From contig NC_088300.1 of NCBI RefSeq assembly GCF_032854445.1, positions 55,094,984-55,158,983 of the forward strand: DNA of 64,000 nt. Direction: 5' to 3'. Position 1 is the first letter of the stretch. Every line of letters starts with the position of its first letter. The notes beneath the pieces were generated by a model. The model did no database searches, had not been told where the DNA came from, and was given only the letters and a program-made list of their open reading frames with translations. Both the position numbers and the translations under genes were made by a program. Below, piece after piece: positions 39,364 through 49,551 of the stretch. Source of the DNA: Liolophura sinensis. Taxonomy: Eukaryota; Mollusca; Polyplacophora; Chitonida; Chitonidae.

Positions 39364-39555
39364 ATTTATTTATTACTTTGATTGGTAAATGATGGCAGCC
39401 AACATTATGGCATTATGGAGGTGTGGGGGGGGGACCGACGATCATCCGCAGTTTGCAGACAGACCTCCCCACGTGCGACCGGAGAGGAAGCCAGCTTGAG
39501 CTGGACTTGGACTCAAAGCGATTGCATTGGTGAGAGACTCCTGGCTGGGAACACA
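39364..39555 (-). repeat. SINE family 2, copy c (internally deleted)
   Basis: It begins with a TTTATTTATTA tail and GATTGGTAAATGATGGCAGCC, then GGCATTATGGAGG, a G-run, ATCCGCAGTTTGCAGACAGA, CGGAGAGGAAGCCAGC and GCATTGGTGAGAGACTCCTG. The last two blocks match the distal body seen in copy e (56804-57075). The CACTTATACGACGG segment present in the other copies is deleted here. The element ends just before the next minisatellite. Confidence 0.7.
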
Positions 39556-39574
39556 GAATCACCTATATAGTCTA

Positions 39575-39715
39575 GAAAGTGACAAATGTAACCTGCATGG
39601 CGGGGAAAGTGAAGAATGTTACTTGGTAGGGAAGGTGTAGAATATAACCTGCATGAAGGGGAAAGTGAAAAATGTAACCTCCTGGAAAAGTCACAAATGT
39701 AACCTGCATGGCGAG
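39575..39715. repeat. Short minisatellite, 24-30-bp unit, five copies
   Basis: Unit starts at about 39575, 39605, 39631, 39661 and 39685. The unit contains GAAAGTGA(C/A)AAATGTAACCT followed by GCATGGCGGG or a variant. Unit lengths vary from 24 to 30 bp. The array abuts the SINE on its left. Confidence 0.8.
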
Positions 39716-39790
39716 GTTAGTGCTTAAGTGTCGTGGTCCCTTGATTACCAACATATAAACGTACAATATTATCTGCTAACAAGTGTTGTG

Positions 39791-40800
39791 GTTATCAATC
39801 TTTCGTGGCCCAGAAGATCACTGAACAGAAAGGTTAACACGTAACCAATGTTTCGTGATTCAGGAGTTAGAAAGTTAAATATGTTTACTAGTTGTCAAAG
39901 TTTAGAAGTCTTAGAGACACGAAAATAAATAGGTGTACTGGTCACCAAAAGTTTCGTGGTTCCAGAGTCAGAACGCTAAACATGTGTACTAGTTATTAAA
40001 ATTTCGTGGTTCCAGAGTCAGGAAAGTAGATAGGTGTACTAATTTCCAAAGTTTCACGGTTCCAGAGTCAGGAAGATAGGAAGTGTACTAGTTACCAAAG
40101 TTTCGTGGTTCCAGAGTCAGGAAGATAGGAATGTACAAGTTACCAATGTTTCGTAGCCTCAGTCAGGAAGATAGGAAGGTGTTTGTTATGCATGCATGGT
40201 TACAAAAGTTTCGTGATTCCGAAGCCATGAAGGTAGAAAGGTGTTTGTTATGCATGCATGGTTACCAAAGTTTTGTGGTTCCGGAGTCATGAAGGTAGAA
40301 AGGTGTTTGTTATACATGCATGGTTACTAAAGTTTCGTGGTTCCGGAGTCATGAAGGTAGAAAGGTGTTTGTTATGCATGCATGGTTACCAAAGTTTCGT
40401 GGTTCCGGAGTCATGAAGGTAGAAAGGTGTTTGTTATGCATGCATGGTTACTAAAGTTTCGTGGTTCCGGAGTCATGAAGGTAGAAAGGTGTTTGTTATG
40501 CATGCATGGTTACCAAAGTTTTGTGGTTCCGGAGTCATGAAGGTAGAAAGGTGTTTGTTATGCATGCATGGTTACCAAAGTTTCGTGGTTCCGAAGTCAT
40601 GAAGGTAGAAAGGTGTTTGTTATGCATGCATGGTTACAAAAGTTTCGTGGTTCCGGAGTCATGAAGGTAGAAAGGTGTTTGTTATGCATGCATGGATACC
40701 AATGTTTCGTGGTTCCGGAGTCATGAAGGTAGAAAGGTGTTTGTTATGCATGCATGGATATCAAAGTTTCCTGCTTCCAGATTCAGGAATGTAGATGGGT
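39791..40800. repeat. Composite minisatellite: ~50-bp old units, then 62-bp homogeneous units
   Basis: Units share the core CCAAAGTTTCGTGGTTCC(G/A)GAGTCA. Old, diverged units start at 39791, 39841, 39891, 39941, 39992, 40042, 40091 and 40139 (48-51 bp apart). From 40199 on, units start every 62 bp without exception (40261, 40323, 40385, 40447, 40509, 40571, 40633, 40695, 40757). They differ by only a few bases and carry an extra segment containing the self-complementary word ATGCATGCAT. The last unit, from 40757, is diverged and partial. Confidence 0.95.
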
Positions 40801-43724
40801 ATATTACAGGATACGTGAAACGCTTTGGTTTTATTTCTTAATATGCAGATTATCATTTGTAATAACAAATAAGAGTACAAACAAATTTTTCAACTTTCAC
40901 TTTGGGAGGTAAAAATGGCTTCAAAGTACAGTATTCTTGCAGCGGTGACGTCAGCGATGATCCCAGCTTAAAAAGAACTGTGTGGGGGACACATCGAACG
41001 AGTCTGGCTGAGTGGAGGCGGGGGTGTGGGGAACAGACCGAATGGGGACGCGGAGGGGGCCCGAAGAGGACATGCAGTATCTGCGTACATGTCACCTACT
41101 GCGTACATATCCACACTACAACGGCGCGGTTCACCGGGCTCGGGGGCACTTCGGGATTGTTCACCGAGTTCCGAGCAAGATCAACGATGACTTAATTTCT
41201 GAAAAAGTCCGACCGTTGACGGAAAATATGCATAATATAGAGGGATAATTAACAGGTATAAAAATACCTCCACGATGATTTTTTTTTAACAAAAACTTCT
41301 TGACTTGGCATAGAAACGTAATCTTTGTTTCATAGTTCCTTTTCATGTATCCTATAAATTGTGAAAATTTTGAGATCCTGGCCATCTGCAAACGTAAGTT
41401 AACGATTATTGACAAGAGAAGAAGCTAGAAATCAAACAAATAAATGAAGTCTAAGTGTTACTTCTTTGGGAACATTCCCACAGCTCATTTTAGTCATTGA
41501 TTCATTATACATATATATTCAGGTATGCAAGTAAGCCCTAACTAAACAAGCTAGAAAGCGTGTTACCGCTACAGTTAGACGCATCACACATACATCTACG
41601 CACGCACCCGCACACACGTCGTGTCTGTATATCGACAAAGCATTTTTCTGAAAACAGCTAATTGCATGTAACCGTTACTACTTACTGTATACTTTTTTCC
41701 GTAAACTTTAAATTCAGACATACCAACAACACATCTTTCTTTCTGTACACGACATAATGGATTGGATGCATATATTTAACAGAACTTTAAAGCGGCGACT
41801 TCAAGCAAGTATAAGTAAGTTAAATCATATCCAATGGAGTCGCCTCCCTTCATTTCGGAAAAAAAGTGAGTTGCATAATGTGTGGGACATCCGGTTACAT
41901 AACATATAAATAAATACATAATGGTACTTTTAAATGGAGATTTAAATAAATTACAAGCAGAGACATTGTACAAGCTTTAGTATATATGTTACAGCAAAAT
42001 ATCGTCATATATCCCATCATTAAGTTTTAATTTAACTTTTGGTATGTTTTATGGGTCTGTTTTAAGAGTTAAGTTACAAGATCACGTGCTTTTGGGAGAG
42101 ATTATGCAACATACCTTTAATTACATGTATTCACTCAGACCTTCAATTTTTAAACAAAACTGTGGTCAAATTTTAGAGAAGGCCTTTTAAGGAGCAGGAC
42201 ATATGGACATTTTACCAAAATCATATCACATGTTTTAGTATAGAATTTAGTATAACAGCCTGTCCGGGCCTACATATTTGGATTAACAGTGGATTCCAGT
42301 AGTAATGTGAGTAAGTTTCGGGTGCTGGTTATTTCTCTGCCTCCACGGCATGCTCGTCTGTTTGGGCTTAAGATGGGCTTCATGAGATACCATGAAGAAT
42401 CTTTACCCTTTTATTTTCTGGCATTTATATTTATTACTTTTTTTCAGAATAACGAAAAATTGTAAACCATATATGTGGCAATATAATCTTAAACTCGAAA
42501 ATTTGATTTTTTCTTCTTCTTTCTCTCTAAATAAAGTAAACATTCTATAAGAAAAATGGGTTAGAATATTTTTATATAGAGTCAACTGTGACTCATACGT
42601 GCAAACAGAGTGTATATTCTGACTGATACATACTGGTGGTCAGCAATCATATATTCATGCACGCATCTTAACACCACAGTTAGGCACTACCACACTCTGG
42701 TTTAGAAGAGTATACACGTAAATAAAGATTTGTGGTCATTCTTCTCCGCGTGGCGCAAACTTGATAAAGTCACAGATTTATTGCCAGGTGCACTACATAA
42801 CCTGGATAAATTACCAAAAAAAAAACAAAAGAAAACAAAAAAAAGTAGTATATTTCGCAATTATACTGCATCACCGAATAACAAAACATTTAAAATAAAG
42901 GCAACAGTAAAGCAGCTGCGCTATTTCATCATTCCGTTTGCTGACATATAGACCCCTATACAAAATATGCACCAAAGCGAGCAACATAAATCAGTCTTCC
43001 ATGTCCTCAGAATTTTTGAGCGTCTTATGGCCTATGTAAAATCCCTCTTGCAATCAGTGCAACGGCGTAATGACCAGGATCAGTGCTCAGGTTGACCAGT
43101 CCACTTTGAACAGGGGCAGAGATCTGAGCTTCACAGCGCCAAGGTATTGTCCAGTATAAGTACGAAGGTTGACGCCCATTTCTTTGTCCTCGCCAAAGTC
43201 TGGAGCCCGATAGATTTCAGAGATGGACATCAATCGACCAAACTGACCATGACTCGTTATTCACACCCAATAGAGAAATTGACAAGTGGAAATGGGGCGG
43301 AAACTGACCGCGGCCGGACTCTGTCCAGTCCCACTTCTGCCTCTTTCGCTATTCAATAAAGTTGATCATTAATCTTCTCAACACATGTGGACTGACATAA
43401 GCCGCGCAAGCCCAGGCGCTCATTAGCTCCAAGCTTCGCTTTATACCTTGGTGAGCGATAGATCAGTCGTTGTGTTGAGGGGCCGTCACCGAGGCATTGT
43501 CCAGTTGTACCTGCTGACCATCCACTGACCACTGGTCAGTGAGGAGGACGAGGAAAATCTTTACTCCAAACCTAGCTGTTGTTGATTTCGTGAATCTACG
43601 TTGTTGCACGTCTCTGACTCACCAAATGAACAGTGCATTTATACATGTATATCTTGATTTTGACTTTTTGACAGTAAAATAAATTAAATATAATTATATA
43701 TTTTTCAAATGACGCATTTCGCTT
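40801..43724. other. Intergenic DNA, no gene recognised
   Basis: Nothing coding was recognised. The stretch holds a G-rich, CRE-containing block at 40.94-41.06 kb (annotated separately), an A-rich run near 42808-42845 and a complex, CpG-containing block at 43060-43560 that could be conserved non-coding DNA. The remainder is AT-rich. Confidence 0.5.
40946..41060. promoter_or_regulatory. CRE palindrome plus G-run block
   Basis: A consensus TGACGTCA lies at 40946-40953. About 65 bp further on there are four plus-strand G-runs: GGGGG at 41020-41024, GGGG at 41028-41031, GGGG at 41044-41047 and GGGGG at 41055-41059. The runs could form a G-quadruplex, though one loop is 12 bases. The block is much more GC-rich than its flanks. 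No transcript start was identified, so a promoter role is only a possibility. Confidence 0.3.
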
Positions 43725-43925
43725 GGACCTGATTAATTCATCCACCTGATATGAGCACTTGACACCTTTCTGTGAAGCTTGATTAATGTCCCTGCACCAT
43801 GCCTGCACTTTAGAAAACTTATCAGAAAAACTTAAATGTTGGCATCAGAAATATCATTTTTAGGTCTTCGTGTGCTTCTAAAAGTTAATTTTACTGACAA
43901 AACTATACGTGAAATGAAATAATAC
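43725..43925. repeat. Dispersed repeat, copy 1
   Basis: This segment and 46590-46730 share ATTCATCCACCT, then TGTGAAG(C/T)TTGATT, then GTGTG(C/T)(T/C)TCT(A/G)AAAGT and AAACT(A/T)TACGT(G/A)AAAT in the same order, with similar spacing for the first two. They look like diverged copies of one non-coding repeat. Family and orientation are unknown. Confidence 0.45.
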
Positions 43926-46589
43926 TACATTTAACCTGGTCATATATCCATTTCATATCCCATATTCTTGAAGTTAACAAGATCATGACTCGCTAACTGT
44001 GCTTAACTCCATTAAAATCCAGCGATATATACAGTTATACTTTTCATGTAAAAGAACAAAAACAACCAGGTATGAATCCATAGAAATATTGTCTACTATA
44101 GTTGAAAGTATTCTAACAATAATGCTGTTTGATAAATCTGGCAGGTAATTACTTTGCAGCTTTAAAAAAACCTTTATAAATTCTCGTGAACAGTTCTGAA
44201 GATGACAAGTCTTCAGATTGCTGCTCTGTTCTATTTATTTAATCTTATTTATTTTTTATGTTATTATTTTATCAGATTGCTGCTTTGTTCTATTTATTCA
44301 ATTTTATTTACTTTTAACGCAGTCTAAGCAGATTTTGCGTAAAATAAAGTAAAATATACACCATTCTTAACACTTAGATTATTGATAGAAAAGTCTGTAT
44401 AAGAATGAATCGAGAGTTCATCTGACTTATACACATAAAATTCATTTGATCAAAAAGGATTAAATTTTTCGCCATGGTATCATTTTCATCGAATCTGTAG
44501 CTGTATCTTGGCGACCGAAAATTTATGAAGCTTTTATACATCATATGCATGTGATAGAACAGCTTATTCTCCAAAGACGTGCAGGAATGTGTTAATCTAT
44601 ACATTGTATTTGATAAACATATTATTGAGATTATTATATTATTTGATATTCTCTGCACATGATATGTCATAAATGTCAACTTTAAAATTTGAAATAAATA
44701 AAATTACTAGAATTATAGCAAAAAACTAAAACACGGATGTGGACGAAAATTATGATATTATACCTTGCCTAATCTTATGGGTATGTAGCATGTAACTAAC
44801 CAAACCTCACTAGGCCTGTATGTAGTAGGCGCAGGTAAATATACATGTAGTTATATTTGCCGAATTTTATACTTTAAAAATCGAAGTTTGTATAAACTAG
44901 ATCGGCGAATGCATGAGAGAGCGAGAGGCCAGTGTACAACTTCAAAACATTTAAATCTGATGTTTTATATAAAATGAGCACATCAGTGTTTTATTAAATT
45001 ATTGCGCATGATATATACACCATGTTGTTTTATTTATAAAGAATGAAATATCCATTCCTAAGAAAATTTATTTAAATGATAAAGTTTGCATATGTAGGCC
45101 TACCTGTTTATTTTAAAGAGGCCTGCAGGTGCATCTGTGGTTACATACTTTCTTCTACTATTTTCAAAATACTTTTATATACATAATTTAACAAAAGGTG
45201 GGAATAAAATTTTGCCGTGCAGATGAACTTGCTCGAGGGAAATGGGGTTTAGGGAATTTATATTATCTAAAGATGATATCAGTCTAATTTGGCAGAAACT
45301 CAGCCTCTTGTGGTAAAAACTACGAAATAAATTCCTCTGGGACTTTGGGGTATAGCATCAAATATCATCTCAGATCAGAAACTATATATATATATAAAAG
45401 CAAGAAAAATATATATGCGGTATATACACATGTATATACCGCTAGTGGGGTTATGAACCGCTTGGTAAAAGGCATTAACTAACGTCCAAGAAAATATTCT
45501 TCATGCAAAAGCACTTTTTAAACAATTATCTGAGCAATCTGTGACATTTCGTTCGTCACATTTACATTTCGTTCGTCACATTCAACATTTGATTAAAACC
45601 TCAAGTATATTTACCCATGGTTAATACCCATGGTCCTATATAAATCAAACTTCAAACTTGGAGTTCAATATATAATATGCCTTCTCCAAAAAGCTGAAAT
45701 TTCGACAGCTTTGTCCAAGTTAGGCTTACCAAGTTTAGTGCAACTCCTAGGGTCCACAAAAAAGCCTTAAAATCAGAGGACTAAAGTCAAAATCAGCTTT
45801 GTGGAATGTGTCCACGTCACAGGACAAAATACAGGAACTGTTATAGGAACATAGTTGCTAATTATGGAAGAATGTATAGATGAATATGATTGTTGTCAAT
45901 AGTGTAGCAAACTACGTCGATTATCATAACTAGACAAATATACCGGTAACTGGTTACACAAATGGAAATCTACTCGTACATTTTATATGCATAATACATA
46001 GTTTTTCAGATTTTCTTGCTTTTAAACAATAAATGTGTATAGTTTTCGTAAACCCTGCAAAGTATTAACAATTAAACTTGACCAAAAAAGACAAAAATGT
46101 CTAAATTCACCAGGCCTTGTGTAAAGCGATCATGTACCATTTAGGACTATTTATTGGAAAGCTGGTTATATCGACTGACATGTAATAGGCCTACAAAGAC
46201 ACACCAATCAACCTTAAAATCGTTACTGACGGGTATAATGTTCACAAATGATGAACCTACATTTATATAGAGAGGAAGCCCGGCAATATACCACCGTGAA
46301 ACCACAGTCGATTGTTATACACGATTATAGACTCAGCGTGAGATAAAATACACCATGCATATGATACCGTGTTAAAATATGTTTCATACCGGTGACTACT
46401 ATTCCCTGGTACCGGTACACCTATGTATATCCATACAGCGCTGTGTATAGGATAAGACCTGCTTCCAGGCACATTTTTCACTGTTAAAGGTCATAGAATT
46501 TCACTGAACTAAATACTTTTGTTTTTTGTTTAGAACCAATCATGAATTAACACAGTTTCCAAATTACTGTATTTCACCATTTTTCTTCA
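43926..46589. other. AT-rich intergenic DNA, no gene recognised
   Basis: No gene was recognised. Small structures are a tandem duplication of about 44 bp at 44214 and 44273, a 20-bp tandem duplication containing TTCGTTCGTCACA at 45545-45584, and an 11-bp perfect hairpin at 45417-45442 (GCGGTATATAC, loop ACAT). TAGGCCTAC-type words recur, as they do elsewhere in the window. Confidence 0.5.
44214..44316. repeat. Tandem duplication, 59-bp offset
   Basis: CAGATTGCTGCTCTGTTC at 44214 recurs as CAGATTGCTGCTTTGTTC at 44273, and the similarity continues through TATTTATT(T/C)AAT(C/T)TTATTTA. Two copies, separated by a T-rich linker. Confidence 0.75.
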
Positions 46590-46730
46590 TTCTGGTGGAT
46601 TCATCCACCTTATGTGATCATTTAACAGTATTTTGTGAAGTTTGATTCATTCATTTTAAGCCCATTGTGTGTCTCTGAAAGTGTATTTTTGCAAACCAAA
46701 CTTTACGTAAAATACAGTAATAGGGACAAC
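46590..46730. repeat. Dispersed repeat, copy 2
   Basis: Partner of 43725-43925 (see that entry for the shared words). The copies lie about 2.9 kb apart in the same orientation and are clearly diverged. Confidence 0.45.
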
Positions 46731-47873
46731 AACATAGCCAATATAGCTAGTATTTGCAGAGGCCTATATTCACATCAGGAAATACCCAAATCGTATGACC
46801 ATTACACATATTTACTGAAATATTTTCAATTAACGAAACTTTACATTTTCAAAAACATGCCAAATTGAACATAATTATATATTTAATTTAACTACCAACG
46901 TTTAATGTTGAACCCTGGTTATTCCGAAAAAGTATACGGCAAAGATAAAGTCTGGTATAAACTTCATTGTGAGCATAAGTATTGATTCTGATGCGTGCAA
47001 TGCTATACTCCTGCATGGGCCTGTTGTGAAAGACATATACATGTACCAAATGAAGTTGTATCTCTATGCACGCATAGAAGTTCTTACAACGTAGTTACTT
47101 CACGTAACAGTTTCGGGTGAAATCTTTTTCTGCTAATTACGGTGTGATTAGGTGCATTATATAGGAACCAGGTCTAGCGTTGATGTGAACAAAAGAATTC
47201 ATCTTATAAAAAAAAGTTCGTGCAAGATGTGTACCTTTTGCGCACCTCAAACTGCTACCGTGCCGGATGAACTCCCGTAAGCCGTCATTACGTCTCTGGT
47301 TTTCAAATGCGTTTCTTTTTACCGGTGTTTGGCAGTCAATTAAGATATGAATTATGATAACAAGTTGGCAACATCTGCTTAGGCCACATATATCGTGATG
47401 TTCTATCGTACATGCCCGTTCCATGCGTGCATTCTCAGGTTAAATTTAATGGTTTGCATCACGTGACAAAGATCGTTTTTCAAATGATATACCCATGACT
47501 TAGATTATACATCCACACGTAAGTATAAACAAGGTTTTCGGATATGTATTGGTCAACATAATCTGTTACTAGATGAAATCTGACACTCCCGCTGTACACA
47601 GGAAAATAACACAAAACCAGGTTCTGATCATTTAAACATTTTATTTGAAGACAGGATGCTTAGCCTTTCAAACTTGTGTATATTCAGCAAATTCTGGTTC
47701 CATGACGGCGCAGAATTAATAGTAATGTAACTTTAACCTAATTAGTTTTTTGTTCAGAAAATCATCACTTGACGCCAGCAACGTACCATCAGCAAGATCT
47801 AGAAAATGACTTAATATGTTTACTTTATTGTACTATTTCGGCGAGATTTTAACGTTTCCATTGTCGTATCACC
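46731..47873. other. AT-rich intergenic DNA, nothing recognised
   Basis: Only short, unconvincing reading frames on both strands. Confidence 0.5.
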
Positions 47874-48125
47874 ATGGAGCAATACACTATGATAAAAAGA
47901 TCGACAGATACGGTTATGGTAAAAATGCAGATACACTTAATGCTTTTAATACTCTTTCTTCGTACTGTTTTCTCTGAAAACCACAGAAAACTCCATAAAG
48001 GAACATGGCTTACTGGGTGTTACAAAAACGATTTTTGTGCTGTCTGTAGGATACCTTGGAAGAAAACAATGCTCGCCCCAAGCATATGTAGCGACCACAG
48101 CTGTCGGGAAGGTAAAGGGAGTTAA
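47874..48125 (+). CDS. Candidate small secreted Cys-rich peptide or first exon
   Basis: The gene is not recognised. The frame is 83 codons and opens with ATG in a good start context (CACCATGG). A hydrophobic stretch, QIHLMLLILFLRTVFS (about residues 19-34), resembles a signal peptide and is followed by a basic segment. Five cysteines then lie in a short region (GC-x4-DFC-x2-C, later SIC-x3-SC). A second methionine, at residue 18 (base 47925), would give a more typical signal peptide. A plausible splice donor, AAG|GTAAAG, falls at 48111/48112, so the frame could be a first exon rather than a complete gene. Against it: no domain match is recognised, the reading frame is short, and no second exon was found. 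It lies about 0.9 kb beyond the presumed end of the ANKS1-like gene, on the opposite strand. Confidence 0.22.
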   Translation: MEQYTMIKRSTDTVMVKMQIHLMLLILFLRTVFSENHRKLHKGTWLTGCYKNDFCAVCRIPWKKTMLAPSICSDHSCREGKGS

Positions 48126-48990
48126 CCCATGCTTGAAACAGCTGTGCTATGGTCGATGTACGAGACGCGCACCCTCCCTGCACCGGTGTAGGCAAGAATG
48201 ATAGTCAGCAATGCAATTTTTGATAACAAATAACATGACGACGTTAATATATTATCTGGTATTAAAAGAAACATCAGACGTTCTTTGATAGCTAAATGGC
48301 ATGCGGTCAGCGTGCATTTGTTTTGGCTCAGTACAGAAAGTACACTTTGTCCACATCCTTTCAGATTGCCAATTGCACTCTAGTTTCCCATCCCAAAAAT
48401 ATCCATCATGACCAATAGCAGAAACACATTCGACTAATTGTTTCTGGCAAGCTAGCTGAACTGTATTCGGTAAGGAATAAGGGATTTTTACGTTAACGGT
48501 ACCCGTATTGGCGTCTTCTGGACAAGTCGAATGGGTCTGCTCTTATTATAGGTGTAAGGTGAGGGAGGCTTCATGAAAACTGCGCAAAAAGATATTTTTT
48601 TTCACAAAGGATGGTAGCGTTTTTTTAACTATTGGTATGTTGTTATGCCACTGGATTTTTGCTTGTATCACGTGTATCGGCACAAGGCAAGCTGCTTCTA
48701 CAGGAAACTTCCAAGAAAAGCACTACATCAAACATGTACCAAGTGAAACCTCGTTAGTTTTGGAGAAAAAGATTTACCACTGGCACATCTTTTGTCGGTC
48801 TTCAAGGCTTTCATGCACATCATTTTCTTGTTTTGGGGAGATCTAAAAAAGACCCAACCAAAAAGACCAAAATACAAAAAGAACCAATCTTGTTATTCTT
48901 TCTTTTAAATATCCAAATCTGCTCAAATAATTGGAGAGTGATATATCTGTTTAGGAACTATTCCTACTGTGAGAAAGCCTTTTGCAATTT
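48126..48990. other. Compositional transition zone
   Basis: No exon was recognised with confidence. CpG is still present at 48480-48560 (for example five in line 48481) and thins out over about 48700-48900, marking the left edge of the CpG-poor domain that continues to the end of the window. Confidence 0.5.
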
Positions 48991-48991
48991 G

Positions 48992-48997
48992 TTTATT
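48992..48997 (-). terminator. Candidate poly(A) signal of the ANKS1-like gene
   Basis: The plus strand reads TTTATT, which is AATAAA on the minus strand. It is the only exact AATAAA I found on that strand between the stop codon at 51321 and this point. It lies about 2.3 kb downstream of the stop and close to the place where CpG depletion begins. The link to the gene is inference; a spliced or shorter 3' UTR is equally possible. Confidence 0.25.
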
Positions 48998-49029
48998 TTT
49001 ACAATTTCCCATACTTATACTATTTTCAG

Positions 49030-49173
49030 TGCCCAAACCCAAGGTTTCCAAGACACAAAGCCAGACTACTGTTCACAGATGTCACTGAAGGAATGCCATG
49101 TTATCATCACTTCCCTGTAAGAAAGGAATGCTGGCTGATACATGACATACAAGAACCCACAGCACCATCTGAG
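49030..49173 (+). CDS. Candidate internal exon of an unknown gene
   Basis: A strong acceptor (a pyrimidine-rich run ending TACTATTTTCAG) precedes base 49030, and a donor GAG|GTATTG follows base 49173. The 144 bases between are exactly 48 open codons in phase 0. The peptide (including PRFPRHKARLLFTDVTEGMP and CWLIHDIQEP) has a balanced composition unlike the low-complexity chance frames nearby. An earlier donor, CCCT|GTAAGA, near 49115 would shorten it. I do not recognise a protein family, and no partner exons were found on the plus strand. It lies opposite the proposed 3' UTR of the ANKS1-like gene, so it would be an antisense or convergent gene. It may be chance. Confidence 0.28.
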
Positions 49174-49525
49174 GTATTGTCTATTTCACGTTGCATAGTG
49201 GCTGTCTATTGCTGTCTATTAACAAGAATAGCCATCTGACATCTGGCTAATACAGACATAGTAAGTCAGTACAGTTCAGCAGCTGTTCAGTTTGTGTCCT
49301 CTAAGGGCTCCTTTAGCCAGGAGCCAAAGTATACCATGAGAGGTAGATAAATAGTGGACACATGTCCATAGTGACCAGTACAGAGTAAGGCCTCGATCAT
49401 CACCAGCCAAGAGCCATGTACTTATATATACCACTGCACTAGAAAACAGGTTTACACTTGAAACAATTAACACTATTACAGATTTACTGGTTTGTTCCTT
49501 AAAAGATAATACCTGAATGACACAC

Positions 49526-49551
49526 TATTATTATTATTATTATTATTATAA
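49526..49551. repeat. (ATT)n microsatellite
   Basis: An almost perfect run of about eight ATT trinucleotides, ending in ATAATT. Confidence 0.85.

Noticed and set aside
39791-40800. CRISPR-like array
   Set aside because: Units are contiguous and nearly identical over their full length with no unique spacers; it is a eukaryotic minisatellite.
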